Positions 30,728 through 38,897 are shown, numbered from the stretch's first letter. The stretch: DNA of 53,566 nucleotides from HK-STAS-PATE-34 sp031973435 (GCA_031973435.1 DALYDA010000003.1:1-53566); one strand, 5' to 3'. Numbers and translations: made by a program. Notes: generated by a model not told the origin, from the letters alone.

Positions 30728-33697
30728 ATGTTCGAGGAAGAGTACAAAAAGCTAAACAAGGAGCAGAAGGACGCCGTAGACTCTATCGAAGGCCCTGTTA
30801 TGGTTATTGCTGGTCCTGGGACAGGCAAGACTCAAGTTCTGGCACTACGTATAGGAAATGTCCTCAAAAAAACAGATATCGGAGGATCTGGAGTTCTTTG
30901 TCTTACCTTTACTCGCTCTGGGGTAACTGCGATGAAGAAGAGACTAGAGAAGTATATCGGTACCCAGTCCAATGATGTAAAGATTTCTACTTTCCATAGT
31001 TACGCTATATCTCTCATAGAGAAACACCATCTCAATCTTGGTTTTATAAATATACCAAAACTTTTAGATGAAAGAGAGGCTGTTTTTTTGGTAGATAAGT
31101 TACTATATTCTCGCGAGTGGAAGCATCTTCGTCCGAGAGGCAACCCTGCGACATATTTTTCTGATATAAAATCTCTAATCTCACTCCTGAAGCGTGAGCG
31201 AATGTCTCCCGCAGATTTCCAAAAAGAAATTGAAAAGGAAATAAAAAGTCTGCAGTGTGATCCAGAAAGCATATCTACCCGTGGAGCATCGAAAGGGGAA
31301 CTGAAAAAAGAAATCGTAAAAAAGATAGAGGCACTTGAGAGAACAAGTGAAGTTGTAGAATTCTACGAAAAATATGAGGAAGAAAAGCAAAACCAACTTT
31401 TGATGGACTACGACGATGTCCTTGAATATGCAGTAGAGCTTGTCGAAGGGTCGGAGGATGTTTGTGCCGATATAAGAGAAGAGTCTCAATACATACTTGT
31501 GGATGAGCACCAGGACTCTTCTGGAGTGCAAAACAATTTTCTAAAGGCAGTTTGGGGAGATGTGGAAAAGCCAAATATTTTTGTCGTGGGAGATGACAGA
31601 CAGCTTATATATGGTTTCGGGGGAGCATCGCTTTCATATTTTGAAGAATTCAAAACAGCATTTGGAAAAGCAAAACTCATAACTCTCGTAGAGAACTATC
31701 GTTCTACGGCACCGATACTTTCTCTTGCCGACACACTTCTCTCTAGTGATCTCACAAAAGAAAAACTCCGAAGTAATCGATCTGATTCGCATGATATTTA
31801 TCTGTCAGAATATTCATATCCGAGGGACGAGATAATCGGAGCTGGAATATATTTCAAGAAACTTGTCGAAGAAGGGTTAAGTCCAAAAGAGTGCGCACTT
31901 CTTGTTCCGAAAAATTATCATGTTCGAAATGCGATGAATGTCTTGCGAAGTGCCGGTGTGTCAGTTTCTGGTGGAGACAGCCAGTCGTTTTTCGACTCGC
32001 GTGCGGTAACGAGCTTCAGAAAAGTTTTGAAAGTAATTGCTAATCCAAACGATATCGTCTCTCTTTCAAATACTCTAATAGATAGCATGTCCGGAGTTCC
32101 GGCCATCGAAGCTCACAAGTTTTTGCGAGAAAAAAAACTAAACAACCTTTCAGTCGAAGACTTGGTTCGTTACGGAGAAGGGAACGGACTTTTTGAAGGA
32201 CAAAATGAAATCTCCGTTTGGGGAAAGAAGCTCACTTCTTTTATAAATGAGTCTAGTTCAGTCGGATTACTTCAAATACTTAGTTTTGCAGGAAACGAAC
32301 TGCTTATAAAAAACGCACAGGGTCATGAAAAGCTTTTGGAAAATGCAGAAGCATTGAGAACTTTTTTCCACCTCGCTGAAATGAAGGTTCAAAATAACCC
32401 ACACGAAACTTTGGCAGAATTTCTTTCATATATCGAGAGGCTAGAGTCATACAATATGCATATTCCGCTTGCGACCTTTGGTGAAAGTAAGGGTGTTTCT
32501 GTTATGACACTACACAAATCAAAGGGGCTTGAATTCGAGGCAGTCTGGATTGCTCACATGAACGAGGAGACATTGATGGCCGAGAAGAAGGGAGGATTCA
32601 CTTTGCCAGAGGTTGTAAAAGAGAAGATCGAGGAGAAGAGTCTGGCTGTGGCAAAAAGGGAAGTCTATGTTGCAATAACCCGAGCAAAGAAGTTTTGTAC
32701 TATCTCGTATGCAAGAGGTGATGTTAAGGGAGCAGAACTCACTCTCGCTCAAGTAGTCCGAGAATTGCCAGAGATCCACTTTACAAAGAAGTCTGCAGAC
32801 AAAACTGAAGAGGAACTTCTTTCATATGGACCTGAGGTTTATGTGAAGAATTTTGAAGTACCAGAAGGAGAAGATTTTGAAAAAATGAAAACTCTCGTTG
32901 CAGATGAGTATGACGAGACGCGAGTTTCTGTGTCACTACTGAACAACTTTTTTGAGTGTCCTTGGAAATGGTATTTCCGAAATTTCTTGAAGCTTCCAGA
33001 AATAAAATCAGACTCACTTGCGCTCGGTTCTGCTGTGCACTCGGCAATTGAGCTTGTTTTGAAATCTGAAAAAATACCATCTGAAAAAATGATTCATGAG
33101 TGTATTGTAAGAAGTTTTGAAAAAGAAGGGGTAAGTGATACAAGAACTCTAAACAAAATGACAAAAGATGCACTCGAAATAGTTTCTTCTTGGATAGAAA
33201 GATCTTACAAGGATTTGGCACCAAATAGAGAAAGCGAAAGACCTGTTGCTTTCAATGATCCTCGATTCCCGCACCTAAATTTTTATGGAAAGATCGACCT
33301 CACCGAGAGATTCCCTGGAGGGGAAGTTGCTGTGACAGATTTCAAAACTGGCTCGTCTAAAACTTCTGGTGTAATAGAAAAACTAGATGATGAAAATAGA
33401 CTCTCGACATACATGCGACAACTCGCTATGTATTCGTATCTGGTCCAAGGTTCGGACAAAAAAGAGGTAATATCTTCGAAGCTTTATTTCTTGGAATCAA
33501 AAGAGGGAGATAAGAACATGATTTATTCGACACGAGTTGGAGAAGAACAGATTGATCTACTTGTTCGAGACATAAGTGACTACGACAAGCTTCTAAAAAG
33601 TGGTGATTGGGCCAATCGCGCTTGTAATGCAAAACAGTATGGCGGAGGAGATGAGTGTGAGCATTGTAAGCTTGCGAGGGAAATTTATCGAAAATAA
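30728..33697 (+). CDS. UvrD/Rep-type helicase fused to a PD-(D/E)XK nuclease
   Basis: 989 residues. SF1A helicase motifs in order: Walker A AGPGTGKTQ (near 35), TFTRSGVTAMKKR, DEHQDSSGVQ (motif II), VGDDRQLIYGFGGAS, ENYRST, VSVMTLHKSKGLEFEAVWI and VAITRAKK. From about 740 a nuclease domain: VSLLNNFFECPWKWYFRN, LGSAVHSAIE, GKIDL and VTDFKTG (the D-x-K core), QLAMYSYLV. One cysteine in ECPWKW plus three at the end (ACNAK, CEHC) fit the Fe-S cluster of AddB-like nucleases. It probably resects or repairs DNA breaks as a single-chain AddA/B-like enzyme. The ATG at 30728 is preferred over an upstream frame start because of the -10 box. Confidence 0.9.
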   Translation: MFEEEYKKLNKEQKDAVDSIEGPVMVIAGPGTGKTQVLALRIGNVLKKTDIGGSGVLCLTFTRSGVTAMKKRLEKYIGTQSNDVKISTFHSYAISLIEKHHLNLGFINIPKLLDEREAVFLVDKLLYSREWKHLRPRGNPATYFSDIKSLISLLKRERMSPADFQKEIEKEIKSLQCDPESISTRGASKGELKKEIVKKIEALERTSEVVEFYEKYEEEKQNQLLMDYDDVLEYAVELVEGSEDVCADIREESQYILVDEHQDSSGVQNNFLKAVWGDVEKPNIFVVGDDRQLIYGFGGASLSYFEEFKTAFGKAKLITLVENYRSTAPILSLADTLLSSDLTKEKLRSNRSDSHDIYLSEYSYPRDEIIGAGIYFKKLVEEGLSPKECALLVPKNYHVRNAMNVLRSAGVSVSGGDSQSFFDSRAVTSFRKVLKVIANPNDIVSLSNTLIDSMSGVPAIEAHKFLREKKLNNLSVEDLVRYGEGNGLFEGQNEISVWGKKLTSFINESSSVGLLQILSFAGNELLIKNAQGHEKLLENAEALRTFFHLAEMKVQNNPHETLAEFLSYIERLESYNMHIPLATFGESKGVSVMTLHKSKGLEFEAVWIAHMNEETLMAEKKGGFTLPEVVKEKIEEKSLAVAKREVYVAITRAKKFCTISYARGDVKGAELTLAQVVRELPEIHFTKKSADKTEEELLSYGPEVYVKNFEVPEGEDFEKMKTLVADEYDETRVSVSLLNNFFECPWKWYFRNFLKLPEIKSDSLALGSAVHSAIELVLKSEKIPSEKMIHECIVRSFEKEGVSDTRTLNKMTKDALEIVSSWIERSYKDLAPNRESERPVAFNDPRFPHLNFYGKIDLTERFPGGEVAVTDFKTGSSKTSGVIEKLDDENRLSTYMRQLAMYSYLVQGSDKKEVISSKLYFLESKEGDKNMIYSTRVGEEQIDLLVRDISDYDKLLKSGDWANRACNAKQYGGGDECEHCKLAREIYRK

Positions 33698-33699
33698 AA

Positions 33700-33719
33700 A
33701 ACCCAAAATTAATTGGGTT
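33700..33719 (+). terminator. Terminator after the helicase gene
   Basis: AACCCAA pairs with TTGGGTT (33700-33706 with 33713-33719), T-rich downstream. Confidence 0.6.
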
Positions 33720-33723
33720 GTTT

Positions 33724-33906
33724 TCAATAATTTGCCCACATCATTTGTAATGGCGTGTCTGAATTTAAAAACACAATCAATACTGGAAATAAAGAAAATA
33801 CAAGGGTTAGGATGTCGTAAATTCTTTTTCGTTTATCTATATAAAATATCAGGAAAATTGCACTAGTGAGTATTGATGAAAACATTAGTATTAAAGTAAT
33901 GCCCAT
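33724..33906 (-). CDS. Small two-helix membrane protein
   Basis: 60 residues: MGITLILMFSSILTSAIFLI forms one helix, then a basic turn YIDKRKRIYD and a second helix (LTLVFSLFPVLIVFL). TATAAA lies about 15 bases upstream. No family recognised. Its end sits right beside the helicase terminator. Confidence 0.45.
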   Translation of the reverse strand: MGITLILMFSSILTSAIFLIFYIDKRKRIYDILTLVFSLFPVLIVFLNSDTPLQMMWANY

Positions 33907-33956
33907 ATCTTTTGATTTTTGTTTATATTACTCCCCAAAGTATTTTTGTCAAATAA

Positions 33957-33978
33957 AAAACCGGATTATTCCGGTTTT
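33957..33978 (-). terminator. Terminator overlapping the stop codon of the 117-residue gene
   Basis: AAAACCGGA/TCCGGTTTT around TTAT; the TAA stop of the minus-strand gene (33968-33966) lies in the loop. Confidence 0.75.
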
Positions 33979-34319
33979 AGTTTCTTCCAAACTATTCTCA
34001 TTCCAGGTACAGCTTTTTGTCCAATTTCAATAACTGGTCCCACACAAACAATGATTTTGAGTTCTGGTATTAGGAACTCCTTTTTGGCATAACAAATATT
34101 ATTTCGTGTTATTTTTATACCAACGTGTCCGTAATGCCACCCGTCGTCGTCCCATGTCTTGGGATCAGGGTTGTCGTGTTTCAGGAGGTTAAACTTCATC
34201 TTATTCCAAATCGTGGTTCTTTCAAGATAAAGTTTTTGTTTTAAGAGGGTTCTTGTCTCGGGGTCAATTGCTAGAAATATTTTTTTGAAGTACTTTTTTA
34301 AAGATTTGGTCCTTCTCAT
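33966..34319 (-). CDS. Uncharacterised basic protein
   Basis: 117 residues from ATG 34319 (an upstream frame to 34442 would run through the terminator hairpin at 34378-34404). Basic helical N-terminus (MRRTKSLKKYFKKIFLAI), then a segment rich in Trp, Asp and Gly (DDDGWHYGHVGIKIT) and a beta-rich end (LKIIVCVGPVIEIG). No recognised family. A TTGACA lies on the minus strand at 34364-34359, about 40 bases upstream. Confidence 0.5.
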   Translation of the reverse strand: MRRTKSLKKYFKKIFLAIDPETRTLLKQKLYLERTTIWNKMKFNLLKHDNPDPKTWDDDGWHYGHVGIKITRNNICYAKKEFLIPELKIIVCVGPVIEIGQKAVPGMRIVWKKLKPE

Positions 34320-34377
34320 TAAGTGTGTTTTTTCTAATTTTGCATTTATATTAGATTTTGTCAAATAAATAAAAATA

Positions 34378-34404
34378 AAAGCCATGCAGATTTTGCATGG
34401 CTTT
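34378..34404 (-). terminator. Terminator after the lipoprotein gene
   Basis: AAAGCCATGCA/TGCATGGCTTT, five-base loop (34378-34388 with 34394-34404), followed on the minus strand by a T run. Confidence 0.85.
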
Positions 34405-34410
34405 CTTAAC

Positions 34411-34983
34411 TTAAAGAATTTTCGGATAGTTAAACTCAGCATATACTTTTAGAAGTATTTCTTTATACCTTTCGTTCGCTATCACCACCTCTTCTTTTGT
34501 GTAAGGTGGACGATTGGGGCTCCACCTGTTTTCAGGGGAAGAGAAAATCTCTGAGCTATTTACCCCACTGAAAGAGTCAGCACCCATGTCGTCGATAAAT
34601 ACATACCCATCACCATAACCATAATAAGTTATCGAGAGATTAAATGGTTTTCCGTTATTATCCTCACAATAATTCATAATCCCATACATTCTACTGTAAT
34701 TCCAGGACACTAAACCCCCTGTAATAGTGTCGGGTATAGGGTCACGTTTCTTTATGTCATTAACCATGAATTTTATCTGCTCATCAAGTGATCGAGGGAA
34801 TTCTATCGACAACAAATTTCTATAAGACACCATGTCAGCACTGTCTTGTTCTGGTGTTTTATATGATCGTTCTTCAATCTTTGCCTTACTTTTAGGACTA
34901 TCACTGCTCTCGCTTTTTTCACAAGCAGTAAGTGTGATAAATAAAACTAAGGTTAATACGGTAATTAAATTTTTATTTTTCAT
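34411..34983 (-). CDS. Putative lipoprotein
   Basis: 190 residues with a clean lipoprotein signal: MKNKNLITVLTLVLFITLTAC, lipobox LTAC at about 18-21, then a Ser/Lys-rich linker and a mostly hydrophilic domain (LLSIEFPRSLDEQIKFMVND, TITGGLVSWNYSRMYGIMNY, YGYGDGYVFIDDMGADSF). No recognised family. It should be lipid-anchored on the outer face of the membrane. A near-consensus promoter precedes it. Confidence 0.7.
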   Translation of the reverse strand: MKNKNLITVLTLVLFITLTACEKSESSDSPKSKAKIEERSYKTPEQDSADMVSYRNLLSIEFPRSLDEQIKFMVNDIKKRDPIPDTITGGLVSWNYSRMYGIMNYCEDNNGKPFNLSITYYGYGDGYVFIDDMGADSFSGVNSSEIFSSPENRWSPNRPPYTKEEVVIANERYKEILLKVYAEFNYPKIL

Positions 34984-35002
34984 AGTGCATTACTTTTAGT
35001 TT

Positions 35003-35031
35003 ATTATATCATATTATAGATAATTAGTCAA
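35003..35031 (-). promoter_or_regulatory. Promoter of the lipoprotein gene
   Basis: On the minus strand TTGACT (35031-35026), exactly 17 bases, then TATAAT (35008-35003), 19 bases before the ATG at 34983. Confidence 0.65.
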
Positions 35032-35054
35032 GTAGGAAGTTTTTAATATCTTGT

Positions 35055-35060
35055 TATATT
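35055..35060 (+). promoter_or_regulatory. -10 element (TATATT), leaderless GTG start
   Basis: TATATT ends exactly six bases before the GTG at 35067. Confidence 0.35.
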
Positions 35061-35066
35061 TAGGGG

Positions 35067-35450
35067 GTGTTAAGTAAGAAAACCTTTAAAAATAAGACCC
35101 TTTTCTCTAGTTTGGTTTTAAAGGCGGTGCTCTCTATTCCAAAAGGCAGAGTTACCACCTATGGAAGAATTGCGCGGGCTTGTGGTGCGGGGCCAATGGC
35201 GAGTCAGAGTATTACCACAATACTAGGTAAGGCATATGAGGCGGGTGAAAAGTGTATACCATGGCATAGAATAGTCTATGCGGGTGGAAAAGTTTGGATT
35301 CCCGCACGAACGACTGATCTCGTTCAGTCGGGCAGGGATGACAGGATCAAGAAAGAAAGGATGGCTTTGTATAAAAAAGAAGGAATTGAGGTGGATCCAA
35401 AAACTGGGAAGATAAAAAATTTCGAAGATATACTTTTTGAATTCAAATAA
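35067..35450 (+). CDS. Alkyltransferase-like protein (ATL), MGMT fold without the active cysteine
   Basis: 127 residues with the DNA-binding domain of O6-methylguanine methyltransferases: LKAVLSIPKGRVTTYGRIAR and the active-site region, which reads IPWHRIV where MGMT has PCHRV. Cys to Trp is the hallmark of ATL proteins, which bind O6-alkylguanine and hand it to nucleotide excision repair rather than repairing it. Residues about 79-91 (PARTTDLVQSGRD) come from a palindromic DNA insertion not seen in the family. Start GTG at 35067. Confidence 0.88.
   Translation: MLSKKTFKNKTLFSSLVLKAVLSIPKGRVTTYGRIARACGAGPMASQSITTILGKAYEAGEKCIPWHRIVYAGGKVWIPARTTDLVQSGRDDRIKKERMALYKKEGIEVDPKTGKIKNFEDILFEFK
35301..35336. 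repeat. Palindromic insertion inside the ATL gene
   Basis: GC-rich stretch in which CGACTGA (35311-35317) pairs with TCAGTCG (35324-35330), flanked by CCCG and GGCAGGG. It keeps the frame and adds about 12 residues to the protein. Confidence 0.5.
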
Positions 35451-35478
35451 AACACCCCAACCAGTGGGGCATTTTATT
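35446..35478. terminator. Bidirectional terminator between the ATL gene and a convergent gene
   Basis: AATAAAA...CCCCA pairs with TGGGG...TTTTATT, one mismatch; T-rich on both sides. Confidence 0.75.
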
Positions 35479-35486
35479 TCTATATT

Positions 35487-36083
35487 TTAGTTTAGATTCA
35501 AGAGGTCTGTTGTAAAGATATTTTTGTCTAGTGCTTTGTTTTGGAAAGTGTCTGAATCATCGTTGTTCCATCTGATCCTCTTTAAAAGAGTTTTATACAT
35601 TCCTCCTGGGTTCTCTTCACTGCTTGTCTTTTGCACTGTAACGGTGAAGCTCTCTACGTCTCCCTCATAAACAATATATCTACCCATCGGCGAGATATCT
35701 GCTGATGTTGTCAAAAGGGATGTAACTCCTCCACTATCAAATACAGTTCCACTATCATTTACTACGCTGTATATGTTGTTGTAAGACATTGGATTTGAAG
35801 AAAGTGTTGGTGCTATGTATGCATCGTCACCGATTGCTTTTATGTGAAAGTTTATTTCATACATCCCCATATCGTTATTGTCCCCTGGATTCGAAACTGC
35901 AATAACTGCGTTTGCACTATCTAGTGTGACCTTTATATTGTTTGTTGCAAAAAGTGCGCTACCCAAAAATGAGTTACTAGATGAGCCCGCAACCGAGTAC
36001 ACACCATATCCTACTCCTAGTACTAAAACTACAGCGAGTAGTGTTCTTGTGGAAGCGTATTCAGGATTTTTGAAAAAATTCAT
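35487..36083 (-). CDS. Exported single-anchor protein with MNFxKNPEYA leader
   Basis: 198 residues from ATG 36083; a longer frame to 36152 is not favoured. The leader MNFFKNPEYASTRTLLAVVL and a membrane helix (about 13-35) are shared with the gene at 37299-37814. The rest is a beta-rich extracytoplasmic domain without cysteines or known motif (VTLDSANAVIAVSNPGDNND, YEGDVESFTVTVQK). A TATAAT about 35 bases upstream may be its -10. Function unknown; probably a surface or pilin-like exported subunit, though no prepilin signal is seen. Confidence 0.6.
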   Translation of the reverse strand: MNFFKNPEYASTRTLLAVVLVLGVGYGVYSVAGSSSNSFLGSALFATNNIKVTLDSANAVIAVSNPGDNNDMGMYEINFHIKAIGDDAYIAPTLSSNPMSYNNIYSVVNDSGTVFDSGGVTSLLTTSADISPMGRYIVYEGDVESFTVTVQKTSSEENPGGMYKTLLKRIRWNNDDSDTFQNKALDKNIFTTDLLNLN

Positions 36084-36167
36084 AATATATATTCGAAAAT
36101 ATTGTTGTCTAATACCTTCAATTATACCACCAGTGTATTGCATTACCAACAAGATACTTTGATTGTA

Positions 36168-36204
36168 AAACTAAAAAGCCGATGCGATCTCGGCTTTTTA
36201 GTTT
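36168..36204 (-). terminator. Strong terminator overlapping the 43-residue gene's stop
   Basis: Perfect 15-bp stem (36168-36182 with 36190-36204), A and T runs on both sides; the stop codon of the minus-strand small gene overlaps its edge. Confidence 0.85.
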
Positions 36205-36334
36205 ACTCATCGAGTCTACTTGGGAGACTCTCTACATTTACGTTTCTTGGTCCGTTGTCGAGCCATCCTAGATAGTATCCAAGTCCGAGAAATATAACGA
36301 AAGCCACGAGTAGTTTAACAGTATTTTTGTTCAT
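36203..36334 (-). CDS. 43-residue membrane-anchored small protein
   Basis: MNKNTVKLLVAFVIFLGLGY starts one hydrophobic helix (about 6-23), followed by LGWLDNGPRNVNVES and a charged end. ATG at 36334, TAA at 36205-36203 touching a strong terminator, and a TACAAT exactly six bases upstream: together a complete small transcription unit. Function unknown. Confidence 0.55.
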   Translation of the reverse strand: MNKNTVKLLVAFVIFLGLGYYLGWLDNGPRNVNVESLPSRLDE

Positions 36335-36340
36335 AAATAT

Positions 36341-36346
36341 ATTGTA
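36341..36346 (-). promoter_or_regulatory. -10 element (TACAAT), leaderless small gene
   Basis: On the minus strand TACAAT ends six bases before the ATG at 36334. Confidence 0.4.
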
Positions 36347-36426
36347 TTACAGCAAGGGAGATATTCAAACTCGCGATACTTGACATGTCATGAGTATTCT
36401 TGTAAAATGGAGAAAAATTTTGCACG

Positions 36427-36900
36427 ATGAAAAAAATAATGTTCGTTGTAATAGCCCTTTGCGTGGCGACAATTGGCCAAAGTCAGGAGGTCGATAAAAA
36501 CATTTTTAAAAAACCTTGGATTGTAATCCTTCCCGGATTTGAGCAGTTTATGCAGAAGGTGCCACAGTCTTTTATTGCAGACAGCATTGAATTGCAGAAA
36601 AGAGCAATTGATGAAGGGGGAGTTACTCCAAAAGAAATTAAACCATTTTTTGGGGCAGGAAACTTTATGTCAATTTTGGCTGGGAATTTTTCCTACCAAA
36701 TGTTCAATAGAACTTGCTCCGGTGTAAGTCTCTCTGATTTGAAGGTAAACTATTTTCTGGTGAGTGATTCGACTGCGGGGAGCTACGTTGTAAAAATCTA
36801 CAAACGTATAGACCTTGCTGACGGCAAATGGTACATCGATGCCATGCCGGTGGAAAGCATGTTTGTTATTGTAGACGGATACATACTTGAGCCAAAATAA
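36427..36900 (+). CDS. Secreted protein of unknown function
   Basis: 157 residues with a typical cleavable signal peptide (MKKIMFVVIALCVATIGQSQ, cleavage probably after about residue 18-20). The mature part has one cysteine (NRTCSGVSL) and a C-terminal beta region (YVVKIYKRIDLADGKWYID). No recognised family. A TAAAAT lies about 20 bases upstream; a strong terminator follows directly. Style (QSQEV after the signal) resembles Bacteroidetes secreted proteins, so transfer is possible. Confidence 0.6.
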   Translation: MKKIMFVVIALCVATIGQSQEVDKNIFKKPWIVILPGFEQFMQKVPQSFIADSIELQKRAIDEGGVTPKEIKPFFGAGNFMSILAGNFSYQMFNRTCSGVSLSDLKVNYFLVSDSTAGSYVVKIYKRIDLADGKWYIDAMPVESMFVIVDGYILEPK

Positions 36901-36935
36901 AAAAGCCTGAATTTTACATTCAGGCTTTTCTTTTT
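36901..36935 (+). terminator. Terminator after the secreted-protein gene
   Basis: AAAAGCCTGAAT/ATTCAGGCTTTT (36901-36912 with 36918-36929) plus a T run. Confidence 0.9.
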
Positions 36936-36945
36936 TATTTTTAGA

Positions 36946-37290
36946 TTATTCTGCTACGTTATTTTTACTATCAGAACCAATTACATTTTTTACGAAATTC
37001 CAAATAGTATTTACTAGATTGTATTCGAGCTCATCACCGTCCGCTCCTGCTTCAACAACTGTAAGCACACACAGAGCACCTGACCAGTGTCCATGCAGAA
37101 CAGATACTGTGATTTCGTCAGTTACCCCATCACCATTTGTGTCTGTACTGGTGTACTGATTGTAGTGACATTCACCGAACCCTCCGTCATCTACCGCATC
37201 TGATAGCCAGGTTGTAGCTTTTACATAATTTACTCCAAGAGTAAAGGAGACGAGAATAAGAGCTAAAACAAATATTTTTTTATTTTTCAT
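36946..37290 (-). CDS. Small secreted protein
   Basis: 114 residues. Signal peptide (MKNKKIFVLALILVSFTLGV, cleavage probably near KA-TT). The mature part has two cysteines (GECHYNQ and ALCVLTV) that could pair, a DTNGDGVTDE segment resembling a calcium-binding loop, and an acidic end. No family recognised. It follows the next gene upstream by eight bases, so the two are probably cotranscribed. Confidence 0.6.
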   Translation of the reverse strand: MKNKKIFVLALILVSFTLGVNYVKATTWLSDAVDDGGFGECHYNQYTSTDTNGDGVTDEITVSVLHGHWSGALCVLTVVEAGADGDELEYNLVNTIWNFVKNVIGSDSKNNVAE

Positions 37291-37298
37291 ATTTTGTA

Positions 37299-37814
37299 TT
37301 ATCTACTTGAAGATGGCTGTGTTTCTTCAGATCCACCATATTTTGTAATAATCTCTTCGACTTCATCAGACAGTTTTTCGTCTACCTGGCAAGTTTGTTC
37401 TCCTTCAATTGTTTTTGTTATTCCTGTTGTTATAAAGCAAGCGCCTTGCTCAGTATAAGTAACATCACACATAGGAGGGCAAATATTGCTTTCGTTACTT
37501 GCACCAGAAGAAATGCTCGCATCTTCATTTCCTTCAACATTGTCACACATAGGAGGACAGAGACTTGAATCTGATTCAACGTTTGAAACTTTGTTTCCAG
37601 TAATACAGTAATTTATGGTGCATGTCTTACCTTGGAATTCCACATCAAAAGATATTCCATTTTCTGTTTTATCTTTCGTTCCTTTTAAAATATTTCCAGT
37701 AAGACCACCAGAGTTTCCTGCAATGTTGTAAATACCCCATCCTATTCCAACAGCCAATACAAAAGCAAGAAGCGTTTTTAGTGGTGCGTATTCAGGATTT
37801 TTCCAAAAATTCAT
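37299..37814 (-). CDS. Exported protein with MNFxKNPEYA leader and CPPMCD repeats
   Basis: 171 residues. MNFWKNPEYAPLKTLLAFVL and the anchor helix (about 13-35) match the gene at 35487-36083. The outer part has two identical CPPMCD motifs (about residues 88 and 112) separated by a Ser/Asn/Glu-rich linker, plus four other cysteines (CTINYC, ACFITT, QTC), so disulfides or metal binding are likely. No family recognised. TATAAA lies eight bases upstream of the ATG. Confidence 0.6.
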   Translation of the reverse strand: MNFWKNPEYAPLKTLLAFVLAVGIGWGIYNIAGNSGGLTGNILKGTKDKTENGISFDVEFQGKTCTINYCITGNKVSNVESDSSLCPPMCDNVEGNEDASISSGASNESNICPPMCDVTYTEQGACFITTGITKTIEGEQTCQVDEKLSDEVEEIITKYGGSEETQPSSSR

Positions 37815-37942
37815 AATTATTATTTATAGTTACTTCTTATAATTTAACGACTTTGTCCTTTTCTTATTATCCCATCATCTTTATAGCAATACAAGACCCT
37901 TTCCACTCAAGAGTATAAGTGGTAGTATCTAGTTACAAAGTT

Positions 37943-38896
37943 ATGCATCAAATACTACTATTTTATAAGTATGTCTACATAGAGGACCCAGAGGCAGTTG
38001 CACTTTGGCAAAGAGAACTCCAGACACGTCTGGGGCTAAAAGGGCGAACTATTATTGCGACTGAGGGTGTAAATGTAACTCTGGGAGGGGCAGTAGAGGC
38101 AACAGAAGAATATATCAAGGAGGTAGAAAAAGATCCTAGATTTCAAAATATTCATTGGAAGAAAAGTGTTGGAACAGGGCAGGACTTTCCTAAACTTTCC
38201 GTAAAGGTTCGAAAGGAGATAGTCTCATTGGGTCTTGGAACTTGCGATGTAGATCCAAATCAAACAACAGGTATACACTTGAAACCAGAAGAACTGCATG
38301 AGTGGATTCGCTCAGGAAAGGAATTTTATATTGTTGACATGCGAAACGCATACGAGCACAGAGTAGGGCAGTTTGAAGGATCGATATGTCCTCCGATGGA
38401 CAATTTTCGAGACCTTCCAAAAGTTTTAAAACAAATAGCTCATTTGAAAAATAAAACTGTTCTAACAGTTTGTACCGGTGGTATTCGTTGTGAAAAGGCA
38501 TCTGGGTATTTGATCACACAAGGGTTCAAAGACGTGTATCAACTAGATGGAGGGATTGTGTCGTACATGGAAAAGTATCCAAACGAAGACTTCAAAGGTA
38601 AACTTTATGTTTTTGACAATCGTGTAGTCATGGGATTTTATACAGATGACTCAAAGCATGAGGTTATCGGAAGGTGTGATTTCTGTAATACACCATGTGA
38701 CAGATATATGAACTGTATAGATGACTTTTGTCATAATCATATTTTGGTATGTGATGAATGCGAGAAAAAAAATGAAGGAAAGGTAAAGTGTGTAAACGGG
38801 TGTCACAAAACAAGAAGTGGAAAGACAAAAAGTGTAGACTTTTTTAGCACGGACTTTTTCGTAAAAGTATTTAATAAAATAAGAAGAAAAAAATAA
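37943..38896 (+). CDS. trhO: tRNA uridine(34) hydroxylase TrhO (rhodanese family, YceA type)
   Basis: 317 residues from ATG 37943; an upstream GTG at 37919 adds eight unrelated residues. N-terminal domain ILLFYKYVYIEDPEAVALWQ and TEGVNVTLGG, a rhodanese domain with YIVDMRNAYEHRVGQFEGS and the active loop VCTGGIRCEKASGYL (catalytic Cys), and a C-terminal cysteine-rich segment (CDFCNTPCDRYMNC, CDECEKK). TrhO makes 5-hydroxyuridine at the tRNA wobble position. The first S74 gene starts one base after its stop. Confidence 0.92.
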   Translation: MHQILLFYKYVYIEDPEAVALWQRELQTRLGLKGRTIIATEGVNVTLGGAVEATEEYIKEVEKDPRFQNIHWKKSVGTGQDFPKLSVKVRKEIVSLGLGTCDVDPNQTTGIHLKPEELHEWIRSGKEFYIVDMRNAYEHRVGQFEGSICPPMDNFRDLPKVLKQIAHLKNKTVLTVCTGGIRCEKASGYLITQGFKDVYQLDGGIVSYMEKYPNEDFKGKLYVFDNRVVMGFYTDDSKHEVIGRCDFCNTPCDRYMNCIDDFCHNHILVCDECEKKNEGKVKCVNGCHKTRSGKTKSVDFFSTDFFVKVFNKIRRKK

Positions 38897-38897
38897 A

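Noticed and set aside
30640..30828. N-terminal extension of the desaturase and a matching extension of the helicase (from 30572)
   Set aside because: Both run through the divergent promoter region; the helicase -10 box and family alignments place the starts at 30639 and 30728.
31000..33224. Several minus-strand frames under the helicase gene
   Set aside because: Compositional shadows of the forward gene, Phe/Leu/Ser-rich with no recognisable content.
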